A stretch of 5,264 nucleotides of DNA from DATEHQ01 sp035279525 (lineage in GTDB: Bacteria > Chloroflexota > Dormibacteria > Dormibacterales > Dormibacteraceae): contig DATEHQ010000098.1 of assembly GCA_035279525.1 (NCBI GenBank), positions 1 through 5,264 of the forward strand. Direction: 5' to 3'. Both the position numbers and the translations under genes were made by a program. Below are positions 1 through 5,199 of the stretch, piece after piece; position 1 is the first letter of the stretch; each line of letters opens with the position of its first letter. The notes below the pieces were generated by a model. That model made no database searches, had not been told where the DNA came from, and worked only from the letters and a program-made list of their open reading frames with translations.

Positions 1-359
1 CGCTCGGGATAGGTGGCGGCGAACAGGGCCGACATCACACCGCCCTCCGAGATGCCGAGCAGGGCGGCGCGCCTCGAGCCGACGGCGTCGAGCACCGCCC
101 GCACGTCGTCCATCCGCTGCTCCATGGTCGGCAGGGGGTGAACGCGGTCCGACATCCCGCAGCCCCGCTTGTCGAAGAGGATCAGGCGCGAGAACGAGGC
201 GAGCCTGTTGAAGAAAGCCGCCATCGCGGGCAGCTCCCAGACGTACGCGAGGTGCGACACCCAGCCGAGGACGATGACGAGGTCGATCGGGCCGTCGCCG
301 ACCACCTGGTAGGCGATGTTGACGTCGCCGCTGCGGGCATACCTGGCCCCGGTGAACAT
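1..359 (-). CDS. Alpha/beta-fold hydrolase, N-terminal part (partial at left edge)
   Basis: The first 119 codons of a protein that continues beyond the window. The start is the ATG at 359-357; an in-frame TAG lies 18 bases upstream with no other start codon between, so the N-terminus is well fixed. The translation begins MFTGARYARSGDVNIAYQVV, followed by a hydrophobic strand (27-31), the conserved loop LFDKRGCGMSD (61-71) and the nucleophile elbow GISEGG with the presumed catalytic Ser104. This pattern is known from a bacterial alpha/beta-hydrolase group in which the hydrolase domain is often followed by an adenylate/guanylate cyclase catalytic domain or a LuxR-type or winged-helix regulator. 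Whether such a domain follows here cannot be seen, and neither can the acid and His of the triad. The substrate is unknown. The gene is divergent from the RNA helicase across about 160 bases. No convincing Shine-Dalgarno sequence precedes it. The family call is firm; the fusion is only an expectation. Confidence 0.85.
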   Translation of the reverse strand, partial: MFTGARYARSGDVNIAYQVVGDGPIDLVIVLGWVSHLAYVWELPAMAAFFNRLASFSRLILFDKRGCGMSDRVHPLPTMEQRMDDVRAVLDAVGSRRAALLGISEGGVMSALFAATYPE

Positions 360-402
360 CTCGGCGTCGCCAGTCTAAAAGGCTTTGCCGCGCGTGATCC
401 CG

Positions 403-408
403 TATAGT
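403..408 (+). promoter_or_regulatory. Candidate -10 element for the helicase gene
   Basis: TATAGT differs from the TATAAT consensus at one position and is one of the few AT-rich words in this intergenic stretch. It would place a transcription start near 414-416, exactly where the 18-bp dyad begins, giving a leader of about 105 bases. No convincing -35 hexamer lies 16-18 bases upstream; TTGCCG at 385-390 is too close. The same bases read as TATACG on the minus strand, so the element could serve the divergent hydrolase instead. This is a weak call from sequence only. Confidence 0.3.
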
Positions 409-413
409 GACCT

Positions 414-431
414 CGACGCACTGGTGCGTCG
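414..431 (+). promoter_or_regulatory. 18-bp dyad CGACGCACTGGTGCGTCG (operator or 5' RNA hairpin)
   Basis: Two perfect 8-base arms, CGACGCAC and GTGCGTCG, flank a 2-base centre. As DNA this is a compact repressor-type operator sitting on the inferred transcription start. As RNA it would form a stem of seven pairs with a CUGG loop at the 5' end of the helicase mRNA, which might protect the transcript or stack on the larger leader helix that begins four bases later. A related arrangement of GTGCG/CGCAC half-sites lies at 4904-4925. I do not recognise the motif as a known operator. Confidence 0.5.
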
Positions 432-434
432 CCC

Positions 435-515
435 GCTCGGGTCCTCTCTTCCTGTCACAGCACAGAGTCCTGTAGATCGCGGCAAATAAGAAGAAAAAGA
501 GAGGCACCCTGGAGC
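435..515 (+). promoter_or_regulatory. Leader RNA helix sequestering the helicase ribosome binding site
   Basis: The segment 435-450 (GCTCGGGTCCTCTCTT) is complementary over all 16 bases to 497-515, once one C at 505 and two bases TG at 510-511 on the 3' side are bulged. The pairs are 443-450 with 497-504 (8 bp), 439-442 with 506-509 (4 bp) and 435-438 with 512-515 (4 bp). The 46-base loop has an A-rich 3' part (485-496) and alternative short ACAG/CTGT pairings (452-473). Three bases of the GGAG Shine-Dalgarno sequence (512-514) lie in the basal stem, five bases before the start codon, so folding should hinder initiation. Cold-shock RNA helicase genes in other bacteria often have long regulatory leaders. 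A temperature switch or helicase-dependent autocontrol is possible here but inferred; I recognise no named RNA family. Confidence 0.55.
511..514 (+). promoter_or_regulatory. Shine-Dalgarno GGAG for the helicase
   Basis: GGAG is followed by five bases and then TTG at 520-522. It decides the start of the helicase gene: the in-frame stop TAA at 487-489 leaves no ATG or GTG between it and this TTG. Three of its four bases pair in the leader helix described separately. Confidence 0.7.
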
Positions 516-519
516 TTCG

Positions 520-1737
520 TTGCAGACATTCGCCGAAGCCGGCGTAAGCGCGCGTGTTTTGGCCGCGCTCGACCGGCAGAAAATCACAACGCCAAATCGC
601 GTTCAATCCGAGACCATCCCCGCGCTCATCGAGGGCCGCGACGTGGTCATTCAGTCGCCGACCGGCAGCGGCAAGACGCTGGCCTTCCTCGTCCCGCTGC
701 TCGACCGGTTCCGGTCGGGCGGCGCGGGTCCGCGCGGCCTGATCGTCACGCCCACCCGTGAGCTGGCGATCCAGGTCGACAGCGTGTTCAAGGCCCTCGA
801 TTCCGGGTTGAGCACCGCGCTGCTCTATGGCGGCGTCGGCTATCACACCCAGACGCAGGCGCTGCGCCGAGGCGCCGACGTGGTGATCGGCACGCCCGGC
901 CGCATCCTCGACCTGTTCGAGAAGAAGGTCTACTCACTGAGCCGCGTCGAGTACTTGGTGCTGGACGAGGCGGACCAGATGTTTGACGCGGGTTTCTCGC
1001 GCGACGTCGAGCGGATCATCGGGCTCACCTACACGCCCCAGACGGTGCTCGCGTCGGCCACGATGCCGGACTGGGTGTCGCGGATGATCGCCAAGCACCT
1101 CGTGAACCCGTTTTTCGTCAAGGTCGTCGACGACGGCCCGTCGATGCTCGAGCACGGACTGGTCCGCACCGATCCCGGCCTCAAGCTGAGGGTGCTCAGC
1201 GACATCCTGAAGCGCCACCGCGGGACCATCGTCTTCGGCCGGACCAAGCATGGCGTCCGCAAGCTGAACCGCGACCTCCAGCGCCTCGGCCACAACTCGG
1301 TTGAGCTGCAGGGAAACATGGCGCAGAACTCGCGAGACCAGGTGATGGCGTCGTTCCGCAACCGGCGGGCCGACGTGCTGGTCGCCACCAACGTCGCCGC
1401 GCGCGGGCTCGACCTGAGCCACGTCGGGCTGGTGGTCAACTACGACCTCCCCGAGACGGCCGATGCGCTGACCCACCGAGTGGGCAGGACGGCGCGCAAC
1501 GGCAGCACCGGCCGCGCGCTGACCTTCATCACCTCGGCGGACCACGAGAACTGGGCCAAGCTGCGCCGCCAGGGCGCCCCGGCGCTCCAGACGATCGACG
1601 CGTCGCTGCTCGCCCGCGAGGGCGGCTGGGCGTACACGGCCGAGCCCGAGCACTCCCACGTCCATGTCGCGGCACGCCCGCGGCCGGCCGGCCGGAGCCG
1701 GAATCGACCGAGGCGCTTCAGCCGAACCCGCGCCTAG
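520..1737 (+). CDS. DEAD-box ATP-dependent RNA helicase
   Basis: A 405-residue protein that would use ATP to unwind short RNA duplexes in the cytoplasm, in ribosome assembly, mRNA turnover or cold adaptation. All core motifs are visible: Q motif with Gln29, motif I SPTGSGKT (46-53), Ia PTRELA (78-83), GG (104-105), TPGR (125-128), motif II DEAD (149-152), motif III SAT (179-181), motif IV IVFGRT (237-242), motif V TNVAARGLD (290-298) and motif VI HRVGRTARNG (319-328). Motif VI has Ala where the last GRTGR glycine is usual. The RecA-like pair ends near residue 345, and the last about 20 residues are Arg-rich, a likely RNA-binding tail; there is no large C-terminal domain as in CsdA/DeaD. The size resembles compact RhlE-type proteins, but I cannot assign a symbol. 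The start is TTG with GGAG five bases upstream, the first possible start after an in-frame stop. The cupin gene follows after 11 bases. Confidence 0.95.
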   Translation: MQTFAEAGVSARVLAALDRQKITTPNRVQSETIPALIEGRDVVIQSPTGSGKTLAFLVPLLDRFRSGGAGPRGLIVTPTRELAIQVDSVFKALDSGLSTALLYGGVGYHTQTQALRRGADVVIGTPGRILDLFEKKVYSLSRVEYLVLDEADQMFDAGFSRDVERIIGLTYTPQTVLASATMPDWVSRMIAKHLVNPFFVKVVDDGPSMLEHGLVRTDPGLKLRVLSDILKRHRGTIVFGRTKHGVRKLNRDLQRLGHNSVELQGNMAQNSRDQVMASFRNRRADVLVATNVAARGLDLSHVGLVVNYDLPETADALTHRVGRTARNGSTGRALTFITSADHENWAKLRRQGAPALQTIDASLLAREGGWAYTAEPEHSHVHVAARPRPAGRSRNRPRRFSRTRA

Positions 1738-1748
1738 CCCCGCCAACG

Positions 1749-2084
1749 ATGAGCGAGGCGGGCTTCGAGGTGATCGAGCGCGACCAGCTGCCGGAGGACG
1801 AGCTCCAGGGCTACCTGCACGGCGCCAACGTCTGCGTGATCTTCGTCGACGCGGAACCCGGCGAGGGCCCGCGCCTGCACCGCCACCCCTACGAAGAGAT
1901 CTTCATCGTGCTCGACGGACATCCGAGGTTCACCGTCGGATCCCAAACGCTCGAGGCGAAGGCCGGCCAGGTGGTCGTGGTTCGACTTGGGATCGCCCAC
2001 AAGTTCGTCAACGCCGGTCCCGGCCGGCTCCGCCAGGTCGACATCCACGCGAGCCCCCGGTTCGTGACGGAGTGGCTCGAGTAG
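1749..2084 (+). CDS. Small single-domain cupin protein
   Basis: A 111-residue protein forming one conserved beta-barrel cupin. Motif 1 runs from about Gly38 to Gly57 and includes HRHPYEE, giving metal ligands His44, His46 and Glu50. Motif 2 runs from Gly73 to Asn88 and gives the fourth ligand, His84; Arg79 stands where many family members have Pro. A divalent metal is therefore expected. Cupins of this size serve as isomerases, dioxygenases, sugar- or ligand-binding proteins, and this sequence does not say which. The C-terminus (HASPRFVTEWLE) is of a type common in small actinobacterial cupins. The ATG lies 11 bases after the helicase stop with no visible Shine-Dalgarno sequence, so translation may depend on ribosomes finishing the helicase. 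There is no signal peptide, so it is likely cytoplasmic. Confidence 0.88.
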   Translation: MSEAGFEVIERDQLPEDELQGYLHGANVCVIFVDAEPGEGPRLHRHPYEEIFIVLDGHPRFTVGSQTLEAKAGQVVVVRLGIAHKFVNAGPGRLRQVDIHASPRFVTEWLE

Positions 2085-2161
2085 GCAGGGGAATAGCGCC
2101 GGTCCGCCGGTGGTCTAAGTGATTGGTGCCCAACGACGACCGGGAGCGGAGCTCTGAGCGC

Positions 2162-2395
2162 GTGACCATGTACACCACCACCCGGTGCGGGGATTGCAGG
2201 ATCGCCAAGGCGACCCTGGACCGGGCCGGCGTCGAGTACGACGAGATCGACATCGACCACGACGCCTCCGCCGCCGCAAAGGTCGTCGCGATAAATGGGG
2301 GTTACCGGTCGGTGCCGACGATCCTCCTGCCTGATGGGCGGGTGCTTGTCGAGCCGAGCCGGCAGGCGCTGCTTTCGGCGCTGGGCCTGGGCTAG
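2162..2395 (+). CDS. Mycoredoxin / glutaredoxin-like thiol-disulfide oxidoreductase
   Basis: A 77-residue thioredoxin-fold protein. From the chosen GTG start it begins with the strand MTMYTTT, then the redox motif CGDC (Cys9, Cys12) at the head of helix 1. A second strand follows (YDEIDIDHD, 26-34), then the cis-proline motif SVPT (Pro52), strands TILLPDGRVL (53-62) and a C-terminal helix. This layout matches actinobacterial mycoredoxin-1/NrdH-like glutaredoxins, which reduce mixed disulfides using mycothiol or thioredoxin reductase; the Trp often found before the first Cys is Arg here. Starts at TTG 2123 or GTG 2126 would add 12-13 poorly conserved residues, and ATG 2168 would trim the first strand. 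CGGAG at 2147-2151 sits 10 bases before GTG 2162, which favours it. It lies 77 bases after the cupin, possibly in the same unit, and converges on cydB. The fold is sure; the reductant is inferred. Confidence 0.88.
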   Translation: MTMYTTTRCGDCRIAKATLDRAGVEYDEIDIDHDASAAAKVVAINGGYRSVPTILLPDGRVLVEPSRQALLSALGLG

Positions 2396-2401
2396 GAAGC
2401 T

Positions 2402-2418
2402 CCCCTCCCGCCCTTCCC
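2402..2418 (-). other. G-quadruplex motif downstream of cydB
   Basis: The minus strand reads GGGAAGGGCGGGAGGGG, four G-runs separated by loops of 2, 1 and 1 bases, which is a textbook stable quadruplex pattern. It would lie in the 3' untranslated part of the cydAB mRNA, 38 bases after the cydB stop codon, and 7 bases after the stop of the convergent redoxin gene, in that gene's template strand. It could pause polymerase from either side or protect the cydAB mRNA end. Folding is predicted from the pattern only, and G-runs are commoner in GC-rich DNA. Confidence 0.6.
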
Positions 2419-2422
2419 GCTT

Positions 2423-2452
2423 GCCGGATGGGCCGGACCACGCGGCGCCGGC
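2423..2452. terminator. GC hairpin between convergent genes (possible bidirectional terminator)
   Basis: GCCGG (2423-2427) pairs with CCGGC (2448-2452), and inside it GCCG (2432-2435) pairs with CGGC (2443-2446), with an internal loop of 4 and 1 bases between them. It lies in the 60-base gap between the redoxin and cydB stop codons. There is no U-tract on either strand, so it is not a classical intrinsic terminator. In GC-rich bacteria hairpins lacking U-runs have been proposed as terminators, and on the minus strand it is followed at once by the G-quadruplex motif. Confidence 0.35.
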
Positions 2453-2455
2453 TGA

Positions 2456-3466
2456 TCAGCCCTCCGTAGAGTCGAGGACGCTGCGCTGGTCGAGGTAGTA
2501 GAGCAGCCCCATCGACGGCAGGACGAGCACGACGAGCGCGATCGCGACCACCAGCAGGACGAACTGCGTCGCAATGGGGGCGCTGGCCTGCGCAATGGTC
2601 AGCTTGCCCGGCAGGAGGTACGGCGACTGCGCGAAGCCCCAGGCGAAGACCATCGAACCGACCGCGGCGACGGTCAGCGTCCTGTACCACCTGTAGACGC
2701 CCTTGATCAGGAGGAACACCACGACCGGCGTCAGCACCATCGTGACCAGCGCGAACAGCAGGCCCGGGCCGAACAGCATCGACCTGGCGAGCGATGGCGC
2801 CTCGAACCCGATGGCGACCAGTGCGATGGTGCCCATTCCGATCAGGACGATGGCCGCGATGACGGCGCGGCGGCGGAAGTAGTCGATCATCTCGGCCGCG
2901 CCGTAGCGGCGAGCATCGCCCACCAGGAAGGACGCGCCGCTGAAGGCCGTGGCCGCCACCGAGACCAGCCCGAAGGCGATCGAGATCGGGTTGAAGGAGG
3001 CCTGGATCACGTCCGCGCCGCTCCCGACTTTTCCGGATGCGATGGCTCCGAGCGACGCGGCGAAGAAGAAAGGCGTCAGCACGGATGACACACCGAACAC
3101 GATGTCGGCCAGGCGATGCTCGCGCGGGGTGTCGGCGACGTGCCTGAAGGCGAAGAAGGCGCCGCGCAGGACGAGGCCGGCCAGCGCGAGGGCGAACAGC
3201 GGGTAGATGGCGGCGAAGGTGGCCTGGAAGAGGGCCGGGAAGCCGGTCCAGCACAGCACGATGGCGAGCACCAGCCATACGTTGTTGACCTCCCACACGG
3301 GCGCCATGGCGTGGTCGACCAGGGCTCGCGCGCGCAGGCCGCGCGGGCTGCCACCCGCGAGCAGGTCCCAGATCCCGGCGCCGAAGTCCACGCCGCCGGC
3401 GGTGCTGTAGGCGGTGATCGCCAGCAGCAGCGTGAAGGCGATGAGGTTGGGGAGGATGCCGCTCAC
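2456..3466 (-). CDS. cydB: Cytochrome bd quinol oxidase subunit II
   Basis: A 336-residue inner-membrane subunit that pairs with CydA to form the bd-type oxidase, which oxidises quinol and reduces oxygen to water without pumping protons. Diagnostic sequences are the N-terminal helix ending in GGVDFGAGIWDLL (24-36, with Asp27) and MAPVWEVNNVWLV (54-66, with Glu59 at the site homologous to the proton-path Asp58 of E. coli), followed by LCWTGFPALF. Hydrophobic segments across the length suggest eight or nine membrane helices. The length is normal for the family. The start is GTG at 3466-3464, sharing four bases with the end of cydA, so translation is very probably coupled; there is no separate strong Shine-Dalgarno sequence. 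The same frame stays open upstream inside cydA to about 4243, but that extension is not membrane-like and is rejected. No cydX or cydCD gene is visible. Confidence 0.95.
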   Translation of the reverse strand: MSGILPNLIAFTLLLAITAYSTAGGVDFGAGIWDLLAGGSPRGLRARALVDHAMAPVWEVNNVWLVLAIVLCWTGFPALFQATFAAIYPLFALALAGLVLRGAFFAFRHVADTPREHRLADIVFGVSSVLTPFFFAASLGAIASGKVGSGADVIQASFNPISIAFGLVSVAATAFSGASFLVGDARRYGAAEMIDYFRRRAVIAAIVLIGMGTIALVAIGFEAPSLARSMLFGPGLLFALVTMVLTPVVVFLLIKGVYRWYRTLTVAAVGSMVFAWGFAQSPYLLPGKLTIAQASAPIATQFVLLVVAIALVVLVLPSMGLLYYLDQRSVLDSTEG

Positions 3467-4866
3467 TCTGTCGTGGACCACGCTGAGGAAGGCGGGCCGT
3501 ATGGCGCGCCCTCCTCGGGCGCCCCGCCTCCCTGCGCATCGTCGCGGCGCCAGCGCGCGGAGAGACTCAGCATCACCCGGACGAAGAAGTAGGCGAGCAG
3601 CGAGTAGATCACGACAAGCGTGGCGAGCATGGTCCAGATGAAGGAAGCCGGGGCGGACGTGACCGCGTCCGCGACGCGCATCAGCCCGTAGACGATCCAG
3701 GGCTGGCGGCCGACCTCGGTGGTGACCCACCCGGACTCGACGGCGACATAGCAGCCGACGCCGGCAAGCGCGGCGAGGCGGAAGAACCAGACCGATTCGG
3801 GCAGCCTCCTTCGCCGCCAGAGCACCCAGAAGTAGTAGGCGGCGAGCAAGGCGCCGGCGGAGCCGAGGCCGACCATGAGATCGAAGGCGAGGTGCGTGAT
3901 GTTGGCCTCGACGATCGAGGGCCGGGCGTCGGGCGAGAAGCTGGTGAGGCCCTTGACGACGGCGTTGGGCGAGTAGCCGACGAGGAGCGAATCGAGCGTC
4001 GGGATCGGGATGCCGAGGTGGACCTGGCCCGAGCCGTCGATCCAGCCGCCGATGACCTCGGGGTTGTGGTCGCGTGTGGTCCAGGTCACCTCCACGGCGG
4101 CGAACTTGGCGGGCTGGTCGCTGACCAGCGCCCGCGCCGAGAGGTCGCCGATCACGAGCTGGACGGGCGTCAGCGCGGCGGCGAGGGTGAAGGGAACGGC
4201 GAAGGCGAGGCGGACGTAGCGGTCGCGCCGGCCGCGCAGCCACGCCACCGCGTAGACCGAGGCGATGGCGAACCCGGCCGTCATGTAGAGCGCGACGAGG
4301 AAGTGCCAGAACTCGTAGCCGAGCGCGGGGGTGAAGAAGGCCTTCAGCGCGTCTATGTCGACGACGCGGCCCGCCTGCAGCGTCACGCCCTGGGGCGTGT
4401 TCATGAAGGAGTTGGCGGAGAGCACGGCGACGGCGCCGAGCACGCCGGCGGGCGGCAGGGTGAGTCCGAGGAGGAAGTGGGTGCGCGGCCGCAGGCGCTT
4501 CCAGCCGTAGAGGTAGATGCCGATGAAGATGGCCTCGAGGAAGAAGGCGATGCCCTCGATCGCGAAGCCGATCCCGATCGCGGGACCGAAGCGGCCCATG
4601 AGTCTGGGCCAGAGGATGCCGAATTCGAACGAGAGGATGGTGCCGGTCACGGCGCCGACGGCGAACTGCACGGCCATGATCACCGACCAGCGGCGCGCGA
4701 TCCTGAGCGCGACGGGATCCTTGCGGGCCAGGCCGATGCCCTCCATCAGGAGGGTCAGGGCCGGAAAAGCCACCCCCAGCGGCACGAGGAGGACGTGTGT
4801 CGCCAGCGTGAAGGCCATCTGGATGCGGCTGGGCAGCAGGGCGGGCTCGGCGTCGAGCCAGAGCAT
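3463..4866 (-). CDS. cydA: Cytochrome bd quinol oxidase subunit I
   Basis: A 467-residue integral membrane subunit that carries the three haems and the quinol site. About nine membrane helices can be traced. Likely ligands are His24 (high-spin haem, in RIQMAFTLATHVLL), His188 and Met331 (haem b558, the latter in FDLMVGLG). Glu104 and Glu111 lie in the proton-path helix IEGIAFFLEAIF. Lys254 and Glu259 in QPAKFAAVEV match the quinol-binding Lys252/Glu257 of E. coli. The signature GWVTTEVGRQPW (379-390) is intact. Because it lacks the long C-terminal Q-loop insert, this is a short-Q-loop type. Asp329 stands two residues before the Met ligand, where E. coli has Arg391. The cytoplasmic tail after 436 is Gly/Pro/Ser-rich. 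The start is ATG 4866-4864, the only start after an in-frame stop near 4900; no good Shine-Dalgarno sequence is seen. The gene is first in the cydAB unit and divergent from the alkyltransferase-like gene. Confidence 0.96.
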   Translation of the reverse strand: MLWLDAEPALLPSRIQMAFTLATHVLLVPLGVAFPALTLLMEGIGLARKDPVALRIARRWSVIMAVQFAVGAVTGTILSFEFGILWPRLMGRFGPAIGIGFAIEGIAFFLEAIFIGIYLYGWKRLRPRTHFLLGLTLPPAGVLGAVAVLSANSFMNTPQGVTLQAGRVVDIDALKAFFTPALGYEFWHFLVALYMTAGFAIASVYAVAWLRGRRDRYVRLAFAVPFTLAAALTPVQLVIGDLSARALVSDQPAKFAAVEVTWTTRDHNPEVIGGWIDGSGQVHLGIPIPTLDSLLVGYSPNAVVKGLTSFSPDARPSIVEANITHLAFDLMVGLGSAGALLAAYYFWVLWRRRRLPESVWFFRLAALAGVGCYVAVESGWVTTEVGRQPWIVYGLMRVADAVTSAPASFIWTMLATLVVIYSLLAYFFVRVMLSLSARWRRDDAQGGGAPEEGAPYGPPSSAWSTTE

Positions 4867-4875
4867 GAGTGCATC

Positions 4876-5199
4876 ATGGCGTGCCCGAGCGAACCTACGC
4901 TACGTGCGTTGCGACGCACTGTGCGGAGTGAGGATCGTGAGGCGCGCATCGCGGCCATCGTCGAGCGGATCAGACGGATCCCTCCGGGCCGGGTGCAAAC
5001 GTACGGCGGCATCGACCCGAAAGCGCCACGGCTCGTGGGCCAGGTCCTCGCCACGACCCGATTGAAGCTTCCGTGGCATCGCGTGGTCCGTGCGGATGGG
5101 AGCCTGGCGAAAGGCGCGCGCCAACGCGCGCTGCTGAGGGCGGAGGGCGTGGCGCTGCGCGGCGACCGGGTGGACCTGGAAAGGTCTCGCGTATGGTGA
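4876..5199 (+). CDS. Alkyltransferase-like protein (ATL; MGMT-type DNA-binding domain)
   Basis: A 107-residue protein homologous to the DNA-binding domain of O6-alkylguanine-DNA alkyltransferase. The catalytic Cys motif PCHRV is replaced by PWHRVV, with Trp67 in place of Cys, the hallmark of ATL proteins such as E. coli YbaZ. ATLs cannot remove the alkyl group: they bind and flip O6-alkylguanine and pass the lesion to nucleotide excision repair. Other landmarks are IPPGRVQTYG (35-44, with the DNA-rotating Tyr43), Arg52 in PRLVG as the probable Arg finger, and a C-terminal LRGDRVDL lesion-pocket region. The start is uncertain. ATG 4876 is given, with a weak GAG six bases upstream, but it leaves 9 bases to cydA. 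GTG 4921 would give 92 residues and an N-terminus closer to the family norm. Codons 4876-4920 are richer in A/T third positions than those after, which favours the later start. The family is sure, the start is not. Confidence 0.88.
   Translation: MACPSEPTLRALRRTVRSEDREARIAAIVERIRRIPPGRVQTYGGIDPKAPRLVGQVLATTRLKLPWHRVVRADGSLAKGARQRALLRAEGVALRGDRVDLERSRVW
4904..4925. promoter_or_regulatory. Inverted-repeat cluster in the cydA/ATL divergent region
   Basis: Three half-sites stand in a row: GTGCGT (4904-4909), ACGCAC (4914-4919) and GTGCG (4921-4925). The first two form a perfect inverted repeat with a 4-base spacer, and the last two form one with a single central base. The stretch CGACGCACTG (4912-4921) is identical to the left part of the dyad at 414-431, and both are followed by TGCG. 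Lying about 40 bases upstream of the cydA start and at an alternative ATL start, it could be an operator for both genes. Part of it would be coding if the ATL protein starts at 4876. No known regulator is recognised. Confidence 0.35.

Noticed and set aside
934..1746. Minus-strand open frame opposite the helicase
   Set aside because: The helicase on the plus strand has all family motifs; the opposite frame shows no domain and has shadow-type composition.
1664..2122. Plus-strand open frame spanning the helicase end and the cupin
   Set aside because: It is a shifted frame of two well-supported genes, rich in Arg, Gly and Pro and without motifs.
2099..2133. Small hairpins CCGG-TCCG-CCGG and TTGG-TGC-CCAA between the cupin and redoxin genes
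   Set aside because: Stems of four pairs are too short to support a terminator or regulatory element.
2450..2461. Perfect 12-bp palindrome GGCTGATCAGCC over the cydB stop codon
   Set aside because: It has no spacer, so it makes a poor hairpin, and one short palindrome in GC-rich DNA is not significant without conservation.
2115..3539. Long open frame on the minus strand overlapping cydB
   Set aside because: It lies in another frame of cydB, is extremely rich in Arg, Ala and Pro, and shows no domain; typical of an antisense or shifted frame in GC-rich DNA.
3467..4243. N-terminal extension of the cydB frame
   Set aside because: The extension is inside cydA in another frame, is basic and low in complexity, and CydB homologues start at the GTG overlapping the cydA stop.
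3892..4875. Long plus-strand open frame leading into the alkyltransferase-like gene
   Set aside because: It is antisense to cydA, is composed mostly of Glu, Gly, Arg and Asp without a recognisable domain, and the ATL core starts only around 4921-4981.
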